A stretch of DNA of 40,294 nt from Alphaproteobacteria bacterium (GCA_017520675.1 JAFXFG010000030.1:1-40294), one strand, 5' to 3'. Positions 22,857-32,296 are shown, numbered from the stretch's first letter. Program-made: numbers and translations. Notes: generated from the letters alone by a model not told the origin.

Positions 22857-24374
22857 ATGATATCTTTAAAGTCGATTATTTTTAATGGAATGGATGCGAC
22901 CCCGATTGATGTTCAGGTTCAGTTGTCGTCTGGTTTATCAAAGCCCGAATTTAATATTATTGGTTTGGCGGACAGGGCGGTCAAGGAATCTGCCGAGCGT
23001 ATTCGAAATGTTTTATCTGCGCTAAATTTATCCTTGCCACCAAAGCGTTTAACGGTAAATTTATCACCTGCGGATGTTGAGAAGTCAGGTTCGCATTTTG
23101 ACCTGCCTATATTATGTGGGATTTTGTGTGCGATTGGTGTATTGCCAGAAATCGAACTTGAAAAATACTTGATATTGGGCGAAGTTGGACTTAACGGTAC
23201 AATTGTAAAGACAGACGCTGTCTTACCTGCCAGTGTATGGGCGCAATCGCATAATCTTGGGATAATCTGCTCTGGCGAACAGGGAATAGAAGCGCGCTGG
23301 GCAGGGCACACAAATATTCTTGCGCCGTTTCATATTGTGCAATTAATAAATCATTTCAAGGGTACCCAGATTTTACCTGTCCCTGAATTAACCGCACCGG
23401 AATCGTCAACCAATACAACACTTGATATGGCTGATGTTCATGGTCAGTCTGCTGCAAAACGCGCACTAGAAATTGCGGCTGCTGGCGGTCATGCGATGTT
23501 GATGGTTGGTCCCCCTGGGTCGGGCAAGACTATGCTTGCATCGCGTCTGCCTACCATTATGCCAGAAATGACTGCATCTGAGATTTTAGAAACATCGACA
23601 ATATATTCGATTGCTGGTCAATTATCTGGTCGTGGCTTAATATCTGCGCGTCCGTTTCGTAGTGTTCATCATACATCCAGTCCTGTTGCGTTGGCTGGCG
23701 GTGGTTCTGATGCCCGCCCTGGCGAGATTTCATTGGCGCACAACGGTGTTTTGTTCTTGGACGAATTGCCAGAATTCAATCGCGCAACCCTAGAAATCTT
23801 GCGTCAACCAATGGAATCGGGGCGTATTTTAATATCTCGCGCCCGTCGAAATGCAACATATCCTGCGCGTTTTCAGTTGATTGCCGCGATGAATCCATGC
23901 CCATGCGGTCATCTGGGAAATGCGGCACTGTCTTGCAGTCGTGCCCCCCGCTGTGCCGAGGCATATCAAAATAAAATCTCTGGTCCACTATTGGACAGAA
24001 TAGATTTGCATGTTGATGTTGATGCGGTAAATCCTTGGGAAATGGCAACCGACACAACCCCACGCGAAAGCAGTGCAACAATACGTGCGCGTGTTATTGC
24101 AGCGCGCAATCGTCAATTATCGCGTCAAGGGCGGGTGAATTCCTTGCTGGATGGCCCAGACCTTGAACGGTTTGCCGCACTTAACGAAGAATTATCAGCG
24201 TTTTTAAATACCGCCGCAGAAAAGATGGGTATGTCTGCGCGCGGTTATAATCGCATAAAGCGTCTTGCGCGTACAATTGCAGATTTGCGCGGCTCGGATA
24301 ATATTGAAATGTCGGACTTGGCCGAGGCTTTATCCTATCGCCCCATTAATCGTGGCAAGTACGGTGTAAAATAG
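22857..24374 (+). CDS. comM: ComM/YifB family AAA+ ATPase
   Basis: A 505-residue Mg-chelatase-like hexameric helicase that promotes branch migration during natural transformation. Order: N-terminal Lon-like domain (IIGLADRAVKESAERIRNVLSAL, LPPKRLTVNLSPADVEK), Walker A GPPGSGKTMLA, FRSVHHTSSPVALAGGG, Walker B LFLDELPEF, MNPCPCGHLG, and a C-terminal sensor region with SARGYNRI. The ATG at 22857 matches the usual MISLKSIIF-type start of the family. The longer frame begins 19 codons earlier, inside the inverted repeat, and was rejected. Confidence 0.93.
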   Translation: MISLKSIIFNGMDATPIDVQVQLSSGLSKPEFNIIGLADRAVKESAERIRNVLSALNLSLPPKRLTVNLSPADVEKSGSHFDLPILCGILCAIGVLPEIELEKYLILGEVGLNGTIVKTDAVLPASVWAQSHNLGIICSGEQGIEARWAGHTNILAPFHIVQLINHFKGTQILPVPELTAPESSTNTTLDMADVHGQSAAKRALEIAAAGGHAMLMVGPPGSGKTMLASRLPTIMPEMTASEILETSTIYSIAGQLSGRGLISARPFRSVHHTSSPVALAGGGSDARPGEISLAHNGVLFLDELPEFNRATLEILRQPMESGRILISRARRNATYPARFQLIAAMNPCPCGHLGNAALSCSRAPRCAEAYQNKISGPLLDRIDLHVDVDAVNPWEMATDTTPRESSATIRARVIAARNRQLSRQGRVNSLLDGPDLERFAALNEELSAFLNTAAEKMGMSARGYNRIKRLARTIADLRGSDNIEMSDLAEALSYRPINRGKYGVK

Positions 24375-24376
24375 TC

Positions 24377-25261
24377 TTAAACAATTTTTCTTTTAATAGT
24401 GCTAAACATCGCGAACCCCAGTAACAGTACCATAATGAATACAAAAATAGCCGTTGCCGTTTCGTGATGTTGTGCAAACGGCAGTTCCAGATTCATACCA
24501 TAATATCCGACAATTACCGTTGGAATCACCAGCAAGATATTCCACATAGTCAAGCGATTAATATTTGTATTAGAATCCATATTAATCACACTTTCAAATG
24601 TTTCCTTGATTGATTTCAGCATTTTACTATAAGACGACACAACCTCTGTTGCCTGTAATAATTCGATACGCGCATCTTCGGCCAGTTCCTGTGCATCGTC
24701 TGTCTTAACGAATCCACGCACTTTTTCCAGTTTATCCAGCACCGCTGCATTACCGCGAATTCCGGCCATATACAGCGTATAACTATTTTCCACCTCTAAC
24801 AAATCCAGCAGTTCTTTTTTGCGTATGCGTTCTTGCAAGACTTTTTTAGATGCCAAAACACGTTTATTTAATTCTTTTAACATACGCAGATATGATTCTG
24901 CAATATAGTAAATAACATTTAGTATAAATTCCTCGCGCGATGTTTTTTCTGATTTTTTTATTCTGTCCAGCAAATCACATCTCTTTCGACATACTGTAAT
25001 GACGCGTTTTTCGGAATATATTATTGACAAAGGCTCGGTATGCCACAGTGTATCATTTTCGCGATTAATGATAGGGAATCGGACGATTATAACCTTATAG
25101 TCATCCTCTACTTCTAATCTGGGTTGTTCATCTGGGTCCAAGATATCTGAAATAGTATCTTCATCAATTTTGTATTCTGTTTGCAGTTTTTCAAAATCTT
25201 CGTGGTCGGGGTTTCCAACATTAATCCAAGAAAAAGTTTCTAATTTTTCTGTAATGAACAT
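24377..25261 (-). CDS. corA: CorA-type divalent cation transporter
   Basis: A 294-residue Mg2+ transporter. A long cytosolic funnel domain of alternating beta and helical segments fills the first 230 residues. Two C-terminal membrane helices follow, with the selectivity signature YGMN at the end of the first. The final KRKIV is basic, as in the family. A GGGGTCAAA site lies before the ATG. It converges with comM with only two bases between the stops. Confidence 0.92.
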   Translation of the reverse strand: MFITEKLETFSWINVGNPDHEDFEKLQTEYKIDEDTISDILDPDEQPRLEVEDDYKVIIVRFPIINRENDTLWHTEPLSIIYSEKRVITVCRKRCDLLDRIKKSEKTSREEFILNVIYYIAESYLRMLKELNKRVLASKKVLQERIRKKELLDLLEVENSYTLYMAGIRGNAAVLDKLEKVRGFVKTDDAQELAEDARIELLQATEVVSSYSKMLKSIKETFESVINMDSNTNINRLTMWNILLVIPTVIVGYYGMNLELPFAQHHETATAIFVFIMVLLLGFAMFSTIKRKIV

Positions 25262-25392
25262 TTTGACCCCCTTGGTTATATTATATGCGACAACATAATA
25301 AATCTTTTTTTTATAATTTTCAATATAAATGGGAATTTAAAACTATATTATGCAGGCACCAAAAGTGCTAACATCATATCAAAGGACAAAAT

Positions 25393-25836
25393 ATGGCAAA
25401 GATTCAAACAAACACATCTGCATTTACAATTGCGCATTTTATTTTTTTATTTCTAGTTATATTTTTTTGCATTGCGATAATTGCTTGGACGATGATACGG
25501 CAAAACAACAGCAATCCAACCAACAATATAACTGGGAACATTTTACACCTCAGTGGTTCCCAGCCATGTATTTCACGAACAATAAAAACGGTGCAACAAA
25601 TGTGGGAATATAATCCAAAGGCAGTCCCTGAAAAATATTGGGAAATTGCTATGAATTATATGAATCAACGGGTTCAAAAAACAACATATGGTCTGTGTCA
25701 AGATGTTGCTTTTGTTTGCAAGGCAGGCGATATTTTGCACGATTGTAATCCTTGTGCCGTACCATTGGCGCGCGAACATGCGCAAAAAGTACATATTTCA
25801 GATATGATAATATCAAATTGTGGTGTCGATGAATAA
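25393..25836 (+). CDS. Small membrane-anchored Cys-rich protein
   Basis: A 147-residue protein with one N-terminal hydrophobic segment (about 10-32) and an extracytoplasmic part containing six cysteines (SQPC, GLC, FVC, HDC, NPC, SNC), probably disulfide-bonded in the periplasm. There is no lipobox. No family is recognised. AAAGGACAAAAT precedes the ATG. It ends at a strong two-way terminator. It shares no motif with the CxGCxxxC island proteins. Confidence 0.75.
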   Translation: MAKIQTNTSAFTIAHFIFLFLVIFFCIAIIAWTMIRQNNSNPTNNITGNILHLSGSQPCISRTIKTVQQMWEYNPKAVPEKYWEIAMNYMNQRVQKTTYGLCQDVAFVCKAGDILHDCNPCAVPLAREHAQKVHISDMIISNCGVDE

Positions 25837-25841
25837 TGCAC

Positions 25842-25876
25842 AAACAAACAGCCGCCATTTGGGCGGCTGTTTGTTT
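25842..25876. terminator. Strong bidirectional terminator
   Basis: A 15-bp perfect stem (25842-25856 with 25862-25876) around loop ATTTG, rich in A on the left and T on the right. It serves the converging genes at 25393 and 25886. Confidence 0.92.
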
Positions 25877-25885
25877 AACTAAAAA

Positions 25886-26344
25886 TTATTTTGTTTTGCT
25901 TTGTTGCAATGTGCCGATAATATTCGCCAACTGATTTTTTTTGCTAATATTTTTCAACACTGCTTCGCGGAAATCAGTTCTTTTTTTACTTTGCAACACA
26001 GAAGCCGCCGTGGCAATTTCTGCTGCTGCTAATCTGGTGCATCCCATAAAACGGACGTATTCCGAACGGCACAGCCAATCCGACCATATTCCATTTGTGC
26101 TTTTTGCGCGCAACCACAAATAAGAACCCTTACCTGGTGTTGGCTTGCCTGATTGTGTATAAGCACCCTTGGTGACAGATTGCATTACTTGAATTTCTTG
26201 AAAATCCGTTCCCAGTGCATCAACTGTTGGCATCAAGATTTTTTCATTGTTATAAGTAACCGCTGGTTTTCCTGCAACAAAAAGGCCATCTGCTGTTATT
26301 TGCAGGATGTGTCCCTGTTTTAACCATTCTTGAATTTGTATCAT
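25886..26344 (-). CDS. Conserved-looking protein of unknown function
   Basis: A 152-residue predicted soluble protein. The first half is beta-rich (LQITADGLFVAGKP, GSYLWLRAKSTNGIWSDWLCRS) and the second half is helical. No signal peptide, membrane segment or family is recognised. The start MIQIQEWL has AGAGGTTATAAA before it, whereas the longer frame has no site. It is monocistronic, with tRNA-Pro upstream on the same strand. Confidence 0.7.
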   Translation of the reverse strand: MIQIQEWLKQGHILQITADGLFVAGKPAVTYNNEKILMPTVDALGTDFQEIQVMQSVTKGAYTQSGKPTPGKGSYLWLRAKSTNGIWSDWLCRSEYVRFMGCTRLAAAEIATAASVLQSKKRTDFREAVLKNISKKNQLANIIGTLQQSKTK

Positions 26345-26442
26345 TTTATAACCTCTTTGATTTGTCTTGTTTGTCAGAACAAAAAAAATATAGTACAAAA
26401 AAACAAAAAGTCAAGCATTTTATAAAAAAAAGTCAACAAAAA

Positions 26443-26519
26443 TGGTCGGGGTGACAAGAATCGAACTTGCGACCCCTTGCACCCCATGCAAGTACTCTAC
26501 CAGGCTGAGCTACACCCCG
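26443..26519 (-). tRNA. tRNA-Pro (anticodon GGG)
   Basis: The minus strand folds as a complete tRNA: acceptor CGGGGTG/CACCCCG, anticodon stem CTTGC/GCAAG with loop ATGGGGT (anticodon GGG), T arm with GTTCGATTC, discriminator A, and encoded CCA. It decodes CCC and CCU. Confidence 0.97.
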
Positions 26520-26608
26520 ACAACGCCCAGTATTCTATAATCATTTAATAAAAAATACAATTACTTTTTTTGCGTGATTTGCATTTGGGAAAATACGCAT
26601 ATTGTGAT

Positions 26609-26640
26609 GACACTATATAAAATGTATCATATAAAGTGTC
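26609..26640. promoter_or_regulatory. Inverted repeat upstream of 34-aa Cys gene
   Basis: GACACT at 26609-26614 and its inverse AGTGTC at 26635-26640 frame an AT-rich core with TATATAAA and ATATAA. It lies about 40 bases before the start of the small gene at 26679 and probably includes its promoter. The symmetry suggests a dimeric regulator, perhaps metal-responsive given the product, which is an inference. Confidence 0.55.
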
Positions 26641-26678
26641 CGGACAAAACATACTAACCCAAAACAAAGGAAATAAAA

Positions 26679-26783
26679 ATGTCAAAAACAGAAAGTAAAA
26701 ATGGAAAATGCAAAAACTGTTCTGGTATGCATGACAAATGCGACAGAAAAATGGATGCGACAAAATCAGATTGTAAAAAGTAA
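26679..26783 (+). CDS. 34-residue Lys/Cys-rich miniprotein
   Basis: A tiny gene with every control element in place: AAAGGAAATAAAA before the ATG, an inverted repeat upstream and an intrinsic terminator four bases after the stop. The product has four cysteines (11, 14, 21, 32), starting as C-K-N-C, plus His18 and three Met, and is very rich in Lys and Asp. The CxxC with spaced Cys/His suggests a metal chelator of the metallothionein type. This is inferred from composition; no family is recognised. Confidence 0.75.
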   Translation: MSKTESKNGKCKNCSGMHDKCDRKMDATKSDCKK

Positions 26784-26786
26784 AAT

Positions 26787-26809
26787 CCCGCCCAAAGTGG
26801 CGGTTTTTT
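26787..26809 (+). terminator. Intrinsic terminator
   Basis: CCGCC and GGCGG pair around CAAAGT and are followed by six T. It closes the one-gene unit at 26679. Confidence 0.85.
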
Positions 26810-26893
26810 GTTATGTGTATTTTCTGCTTGCACGAATCGCTTATTTGTTATTAGTATTCTTTATCAAGATTATACACCCAAGGGAGTCTAAAT

Positions 26894-27271
26894 ATGATAG
26901 TTGGAACAGGGATAGATTTAGTTGAATGTAATCGTTTCCTAGATTGGTCTGCATTTAAAAAACAGCGTATATTCACGAAAAAAGAATTAGAATATGCGGA
27001 TAATGACAATGCAAATTCTGAAAAGCACCTTGCAAATTTCTGGGCCGCCCGCGAAGCCTTTTTAAAGGCGTTGGGAACTGGGTTTGGTGATGATATTTCA
27101 TTTTCAGATGTATCAGTTGTTCACAACGACGCGGGCCGTCCTGAATTACAGGTTTCCGGTGGCGCCAAGGCATTTCTTAGGGATGTGGCGGGTGATGATG
27201 CACGTGTTCATTTATCACTAACAGACCAAGGTGAATATTGCGCAGCGATGGTTATTATCGAAGCAAAATAA
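26894..27271 (+). CDS. acpS: Holo-ACP synthase
   Basis: A 125-residue enzyme that transfers 4'-phosphopantetheine from CoA to acyl carrier protein. The N-terminal IVGTGIDLVE carries the metal-binding Asp8. The second motif reads FWAAREAFLKALGTG, with the metal-binding Glu kept, but Arg where most members have Lys (AAKEA). The change is conservative. A GGGAGTCTAAAT site precedes the ATG. It converges with polA. Confidence 0.93.
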   Translation: MIVGTGIDLVECNRFLDWSAFKKQRIFTKKELEYADNDNANSEKHLANFWAAREAFLKALGTGFGDDISFSDVSVVHNDAGRPELQVSGGAKAFLRDVAGDDARVHLSLTDQGEYCAAMVIIEAK

Positions 27272-27292
27272 GAAATTATTTTGCTTCTTTTT

Positions 27293-30070
27293 TTATTTGT
27301 CCCAAAAATGATTAATTGCATATTCTGCGACCAGTGGAACAGACAATTTGGTGATATGTTCCATTTCTGATTTTATTTGCTTTGCAAAATTTTCTGCGAA
27401 TTCATCAGCACATTCCAAGATAATTTCATCATGCACCTGCATAATCATACGTATTTTATCTTTGTTTGGTTGTATTATTTTGTTGTTTATTTCTATCATT
27501 GCGCGTCGCATCAAGTCCGCCTCGAATCCTTGGATTGGGGCGTTTATTGCTGCGCGCATTGCGTATGCACGCATGCGTGGGTTTCGTGCCTCTGGCAATT
27601 CAATTTTGCGTCCCCATGGTGTATAAACACAGCCGTTTTCAATGGCGAATTTTTTTGTTTTTTCGATATAATCACGAATTTCTGGCAATCCTGCCATATA
27701 AGAATTGATGATATTTTGTGCCTCGGGTCTTGATACACCTAATTGCGCAGCCAATCCAAAGGACGAAATGCCATATATAATTGAAAAGTTAACTGTTTTT
27801 GCAGCCCGTCGCATTTGCGCAGGAACAGGTTGATCTGCAGGAATATCAAAAATTTTGCGTGCTGTCTGTTGGTGTATATCATCACCATTATTAAATGTTT
27901 CTTTAAAAGTATGCACATTGGCAATATCGGCCAGCAATCGCAATTGTATCTGTGAATAATCAACGGATATCAGAACATGATTTGGTGCGGCGACAAAGCA
28001 TTTTCTAATTTCTTCCCCCAATGCAGTTTTAACGGGGATGTTTTGCAGGTTTGGATCGCGACTGGACAATCTGCCTGTGTTTGTACTTGTTTGCAAATAA
28101 GTAGTATGAATTCGATTGTCGATACCAATTTGATGTGGCAATGCGTCCGCGTATGTTCCTGCTAGTTTTGCAATCGAGCGCCAATTTAAAATTTTTTCAA
28201 TAATTGGATGTGTGTCAACTAATTCATTTAGTGTATCTGCATCGGTTGAACGTTTTTTATTTGCCGGCAACATCATTTCATCAAACAATACCACTGCCAG
28301 TTGTTTTGGGCTTGCGATATTGAATTCATGGCCTGCTAATTTCCATATTTGTTCGGACAGTTCTTGCAGTTGTGCATGGAAAATGCTTGATAATTGTCGT
28401 AATTTACCTTTATCAACCAAGACCCCATTTCGTTCCATTTGCAACAATATCGGCATCAGTGGCAAATCACAGGTATCATACAATCTTTTTAGTTTTTCAT
28501 TATTTTCTAATTCTGGTTTCATTTTTTCATACAGCGCAAAGCACACACATACATCTTCGACTGCATATGGTGTTGCGTCTTGTATGGACAGCATATCAAA
28601 GTGCATATCTGCATCTTTTGTTTTCGGTGGAAACAGCGCAGAAAAAGATATATTTTGATGCCCCAGATATTTTAGTACTAATTCATCCAGACTGTGTCCA
28701 TGTCGTGCGCCATACAACGCATAGGACAACAACATCGTATCATCAAATGGCATAATTTTCGAAGTATCCCAGCCTTCATTTTCCATAATATGAAAATCGT
28801 ATTTCAGATTATGTCCAATCTTTAATATTTTTGGATTTGTTAATACCGGCCACAGTTTTTCATATACCTGATTTAGATTAATCTGATTATCAGATATTTG
28901 ATTACTGGCAAACAGTTCATCGCTGTTATTATTGCGATGTCGAACAGGAATATATACCCCTGTCGCAGCATTGACCGCCAGCGAAATTCCAACTATTTTA
29001 TCAGACATTTGATTAAGGCCGGTTGTTTCCGTATCGATTGCGATTATTTTATCGACTTTTGACAAGAAATCATTTAATTCATCAATTGTTGTGATTGTTT
29101 TATGTATAATATTTAATTGTGTATTATCTGGTGCTTTATCAGTTATAAATTCCGCAACATCACATGCGTTGTTTGGGAATTCGAACAGGCTGGGGGCGGG
29201 GGTATCGGTACTGGCATTAGGGAACAGTTTTTCAATTTTTGCTATAATAGAATTACTTTCAATTTGTGTTCGTATAAAATCCAAAGCATTTCTTTTATTA
29301 AAAACAAAAGGCTCTATTTTTAATCCATCTAAATCAACATCTGTTTTTAAAGTAACCAATTGCTTTGAAATATATGCCATATCGCGATTATCGCGCAATA
29401 AATTTCGTGTTCTTTCATTTTTTACCTGACTCAGGTTGTCGTACAAATTGTCCAATGTTTGAAATTCGTTAATCAGTTCTGCGGCTTTTTTAGGTCCTAT
29501 ACCTGGCACCCCTGGGACATTATCGGACGAATCCCCCATCAAGGATTGCACATCGACAACCTGATTTGGCATTACGCCAAATTTTTCAAGAACTTCTTGA
29601 TAATGTATTTCACGATTTTTCATACCGTCGTACAGGAAAACGCAATTTGATACCAACTGCATTAAATCTTTATCGCCTGTAATGATGCGTGTCTTAGTTT
29701 CAGTTTCGCAGTACTGGTTTGCCAAAGTTGCAATGACATCGTCGGCCTCGACCTCTGCGACACATAACACAGGCACGCCCATTGCGCGCAGGCATTGTTG
29801 CACCATTTGTGATTGTGTAATCAAATCAGCGGGTGTTTCTGTACGATTTTGTTTATATTCAGGATATATGCCTTGACGAAAAGTCTGTCTTGAAGCATCA
29901 AAGACACAAACGACTTTATCGTTTTTATCTGTGGTTGACAGGATTGGCAGAATCATATTTAAAAAGCCGTACACCGCCCCAGTTGGTGTACCATCTGTTC
30001 GCGTCAGTCTGCTGTGCACACCATAGTATGCACGAAAAAGCAAAGAGTTCCCATCAATCAAAGTCAGCAT
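27293..30070 (-). CDS. polA: DNA polymerase I
   Basis: A 925-residue repair and lagging-strand polymerase. Domain order: 5'-3' exonuclease (1-290; VCVFDAS, AEVEADDVIATLA, GDSSDNVPGVPGIGPKKA), proofreading 3'-5' exonuclease (about 325-520; AIDTETTGLN and the YAVEDV Tyr-x3-Asp, all catalytic residues kept), and polymerase (about 530-925). Motif A is DYSQIQLRLLA, with Gln709 where almost all family members have Glu (DYSQIELR). Motif B (RRAAKTVNFSIIYG) and motif C (VHDEI) are normal. Motif A Glu is the steric gate against ribonucleotides. Confidence 0.97.
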   Translation of the reverse strand: MLTLIDGNSLLFRAYYGVHSRLTRTDGTPTGAVYGFLNMILPILSTTDKNDKVVCVFDASRQTFRQGIYPEYKQNRTETPADLITQSQMVQQCLRAMGVPVLCVAEVEADDVIATLANQYCETETKTRIITGDKDLMQLVSNCVFLYDGMKNREIHYQEVLEKFGVMPNQVVDVQSLMGDSSDNVPGVPGIGPKKAAELINEFQTLDNLYDNLSQVKNERTRNLLRDNRDMAYISKQLVTLKTDVDLDGLKIEPFVFNKRNALDFIRTQIESNSIIAKIEKLFPNASTDTPAPSLFEFPNNACDVAEFITDKAPDNTQLNIIHKTITTIDELNDFLSKVDKIIAIDTETTGLNQMSDKIVGISLAVNAATGVYIPVRHRNNNSDELFASNQISDNQINLNQVYEKLWPVLTNPKILKIGHNLKYDFHIMENEGWDTSKIMPFDDTMLLSYALYGARHGHSLDELVLKYLGHQNISFSALFPPKTKDADMHFDMLSIQDATPYAVEDVCVCFALYEKMKPELENNEKLKRLYDTCDLPLMPILLQMERNGVLVDKGKLRQLSSIFHAQLQELSEQIWKLAGHEFNIASPKQLAVVLFDEMMLPANKKRSTDADTLNELVDTHPIIEKILNWRSIAKLAGTYADALPHQIGIDNRIHTTYLQTSTNTGRLSSRDPNLQNIPVKTALGEEIRKCFVAAPNHVLISVDYSQIQLRLLADIANVHTFKETFNNGDDIHQQTARKIFDIPADQPVPAQMRRAAKTVNFSIIYGISSFGLAAQLGVSRPEAQNIINSYMAGLPEIRDYIEKTKKFAIENGCVYTPWGRKIELPEARNPRMRAYAMRAAINAPIQGFEADLMRRAMIEINNKIIQPNKDKIRMIMQVHDEIILECADEFAENFAKQIKSEMEHITKLSVPLVAEYAINHFWDK

Positions 30071-30158
30071 ATTTATTTCTTTTGGTTTATTGTTTATCTT
30101 TTTTTATGTTAGCACCTACAAATAAAATTTTTTACAAAAAAATAGTCATTTTGCGATA

Positions 30159-30186
30159 ATAAAAACAGGGGTGTAAACACACCCCC
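30159..30186 (-). terminator. Terminator of the outer-membrane protein gene
   Basis: On the minus strand GGGGTGT-GTTT-ACACCCC is followed by TGTTTTTATT. It lies about 35 bases after the stop of the gene at 30220. The rest of 30071-30219 shows only the polA start region. Confidence 0.88.
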
Positions 30187-30219
30187 TTGGTTTCCTTGCA
30201 GAATTAACCACAAGGGCAT

Positions 30220-30771
30220 TTAGAACACATAGCGCAATTTTACGCGTCCTTCGTATTGCAACAAATCATTAGATGTGTACGCATCACTATAAATATCTGG
30301 CGCATACAATACACGACCTTCGATATCGACATTAAATGGAATAACTGGCACATCCAGTGTTATCCCCAGCATACCTTGGTACGCCATTGCATCGTCTAAA
30401 TCGATATGCATTGTACTGCTGACTTCGTATTTACTGTCAAAGGTACTGCCGATACCAACACCGATATATGGTTTAACAACAGGTGTTGGCAATTTGAAAT
30501 AAGCATTAATCAATCCCAGATTCAAACTTGCGTCATCTGCTTCCATATGATTGTATTCGACTTCGATACGAAACATTGGGATATCCATACCCAAGACCGC
30601 ACCATATGATTGTACAGACTTTGAAATGTCTTGCGCATCTGTGAACAGCGTATAGCCACCAATACCATATGTACCACCGGCATAAACATCAAACAACATA
30701 TTAGAATATGCAGGTGCAGAAACTGATAAAACGGATGCAAGTGTTAAAAAACTTAATGTTTTTGATTTCAT
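30220..30771 (-). CDS. Small outer-membrane beta-barrel protein
   Basis: A 183-residue secreted protein with a signal peptide (about 1-22, SAPAYS). Alternating amphipathic strands, Gly-rich turns and a C-terminal LRYVF ending in Phe are the marks of an eight-stranded outer-membrane barrel, similar in size to OmpW or opacity-type porins. KPYIGVGIGSTFDSKYEV is a typical strand-turn-strand of that group. The start MKSKTL has AAAGGAGA before it. A structural or adhesive role is probable, with no specific function visible. Confidence 0.82.
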   Translation of the reverse strand: MKSKTLSFLTLASVLSVSAPAYSNMLFDVYAGGTYGIGGYTLFTDAQDISKSVQSYGAVLGMDIPMFRIEVEYNHMEADDASLNLGLINAYFKLPTPVVKPYIGVGIGSTFDSKYEVSSTMHIDLDDAMAYQGMLGITLDVPVIPFNVDIEGRVLYAPDIYSDAYTSNDLLQYEGRVKLRYVF

Positions 30772-30816
30772 GTTTTCTCCTTTGTATGATATTATCATAG
30801 AAAAAGAGGCGCTAAT

Positions 30817-31335
30817 ATGCAAGAAAATAAACCGATACTTATTGTTGGACTTGGCAATCCAGGTTTGGAATACGAAAACACTCGTCATAATGTTGGCTTT
30901 ATGGCCCTTGACACATGGGCGGACGCATCGTCCGTATGGAAGAAGGAAAAGAACGCATTAACTACGCGTGCCCAGATTGATGGTCGCAGTATAATTTTTG
31001 CTAAACCACAAACATATATGAACAACAGCGGTATTGCGGTTTTGGCCTTAATGAATTTTTACAAGATACCACTGGAAAATCTGATTGTAGTGCATGATGA
31101 TATGGATATTACGGTTGGCAGTTGCCGCAAAAAAATTGGCGGGGGCAGTGCAGGGCACAACGGTATAAAGTCAATTGACGCGCATGTTGGTCGTGAATAT
31201 CTGCGAATTCGCATTGGTATTGGCCATCCGCGCGAAATGGGCCTGCCTATAAATCCAGCAGATTGGGTTCTGGGCAAATTTACCCCAGAACAACTAACCA
31301 CGATAAGGAACACGATTAATCAACTAACATGGTAG
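30817..31335 (+). CDS. pth: Peptidyl-tRNA hydrolase
   Basis: A 172-residue enzyme that frees tRNA from stalled peptidyl-tRNA. GLGNPGLEYENTRHNVGF has the catalytic His, KPQTYMNNSG and HDDMDI the other catalytic Asn and Asp, and GGGSAGHNGIKS the substrate loop. It is about 15-20 residues shorter than usual, lacking part of the C-terminal helix. The AGAGGCGCTAAT site precedes the ATG. Its stop overlaps the 3' end of the minus-strand gene at 31324 by 12 bases. Confidence 0.94.
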   Translation: MQENKPILIVGLGNPGLEYENTRHNVGFMALDTWADASSVWKKEKNALTTRAQIDGRSIIFAKPQTYMNNSGIAVLALMNFYKIPLENLIVVHDDMDITVGSCRKKIGGGSAGHNGIKSIDAHVGREYLRIRIGIGHPREMGLPINPADWVLGKFTPEQLTTIRNTINQLTW

Positions 31336-32277
31336 TGGTGATTCTGGCATACATTGTTCAATAGAAGGCCAATTTGGTATAATTGGTACAATAAGTTGTT
31401 CTTGTGGTGTTGGCTTATAATAATATTTCTCATTTGCGCCAAGTGTATAACAATTTCCGCTAGAATCACAGACTTTATTAGATTTATCTATATAACAGTC
31501 CTTCTTTGCAGTGGCGCCACTAACGGATTGGGCATTTAGTGGGCATTTTTTTCCTTCAGAATTCGTAGGACAATAGTATCCAGATTCGCATACTTGACAT
31601 TTGTTGTTTTTCCATTGGCAACCAGGCGCCGCAGTACAAAATTGTTTTTTTTCTGTTAAAATATTATAGGCTTCGCAATCAATATAACAATCATCCTTAC
31701 TCTCAGCACCAGAATCAGACGTGTATCCAATTGGACAGGCGATATGCTGACTGGAATTTGCCGGACAATAATATCCCTTTTCACATATGTTTTCTGCACC
31801 TTGGATACAGTAATATCCGGCCTCACAATTTTTACACAACATAGCATTCCCGCATGAACCGTTAATCATTTGACAGCCGGGGGTTGCATTACACGCATCT
31901 GCATCGTTGCCTTTATCAAAACATGTGGTATCATCATCGCTTCTGGTTGTTAGATAACAAGAAGGTGCATTTGCACATTCGGACTCAAATTTGAAAATTC
32001 CACAATTCATAACATCGCACCCGCTTGCTGCCGTTGCGCCAGGTAAAGATGTTTTAGTGTTGTCAGGACATGGGGTTTTAGTACTTGAATTTTTTTCGCA
32101 GTAATAACCAGCTGGACATATAGTGCATATATTATTAGAGGATAAAAAACATCCTGGTGCTGAATAGCAATCTGGTGCCGAAATTATTTCGGAACAAAAC
32201 TCCTCGGACACATTAGCGGTCCATGCGTTTGATACCAAGGAAACAGATAGTAAAAACATACAGATTATTTTTTTCAT
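31324..32277 (-). CDS. Secreted Cys-rich protein with ephrin-receptor-like repeats
   Basis: A 317-residue exported protein with a signal peptide (about 1-20). The mature part has about 40 cysteines in modules such as CPAGYYCEKNSSTKTPCPDNTKTSLPG and CEKGYYCPANSSQHIACPIGYTS. The G-Y-Y-C ... P-C-P ... S-G-A ... C pattern resembles GCC2/GCC3 (ephrin-receptor-like) repeats, mainly known from eukaryotic surface proteins. A second module type, C-x2-A-P-G-C, alternates with it. It ends in a Pro-rich tail. It lies 19 bases after the large gene upstream, so the two are likely co-transcribed. Confidence 0.8.
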   Translation of the reverse strand: MKKIICMFLLSVSLVSNAWTANVSEEFCSEIISAPDCYSAPGCFLSSNNICTICPAGYYCEKNSSTKTPCPDNTKTSLPGATAASGCDVMNCGIFKFESECANAPSCYLTTRSDDDTTCFDKGNDADACNATPGCQMINGSCGNAMLCKNCEAGYYCIQGAENICEKGYYCPANSSQHIACPIGYTSDSGAESKDDCYIDCEAYNILTEKKQFCTAAPGCQWKNNKCQVCESGYYCPTNSEGKKCPLNAQSVSGATAKKDCYIDKSNKVCDSSGNCYTLGANEKYYYKPTPQEQLIVPIIPNWPSIEQCMPESPLPC

Positions 32278-32296
32278 ATCTCTATTGTCCTCCTGT

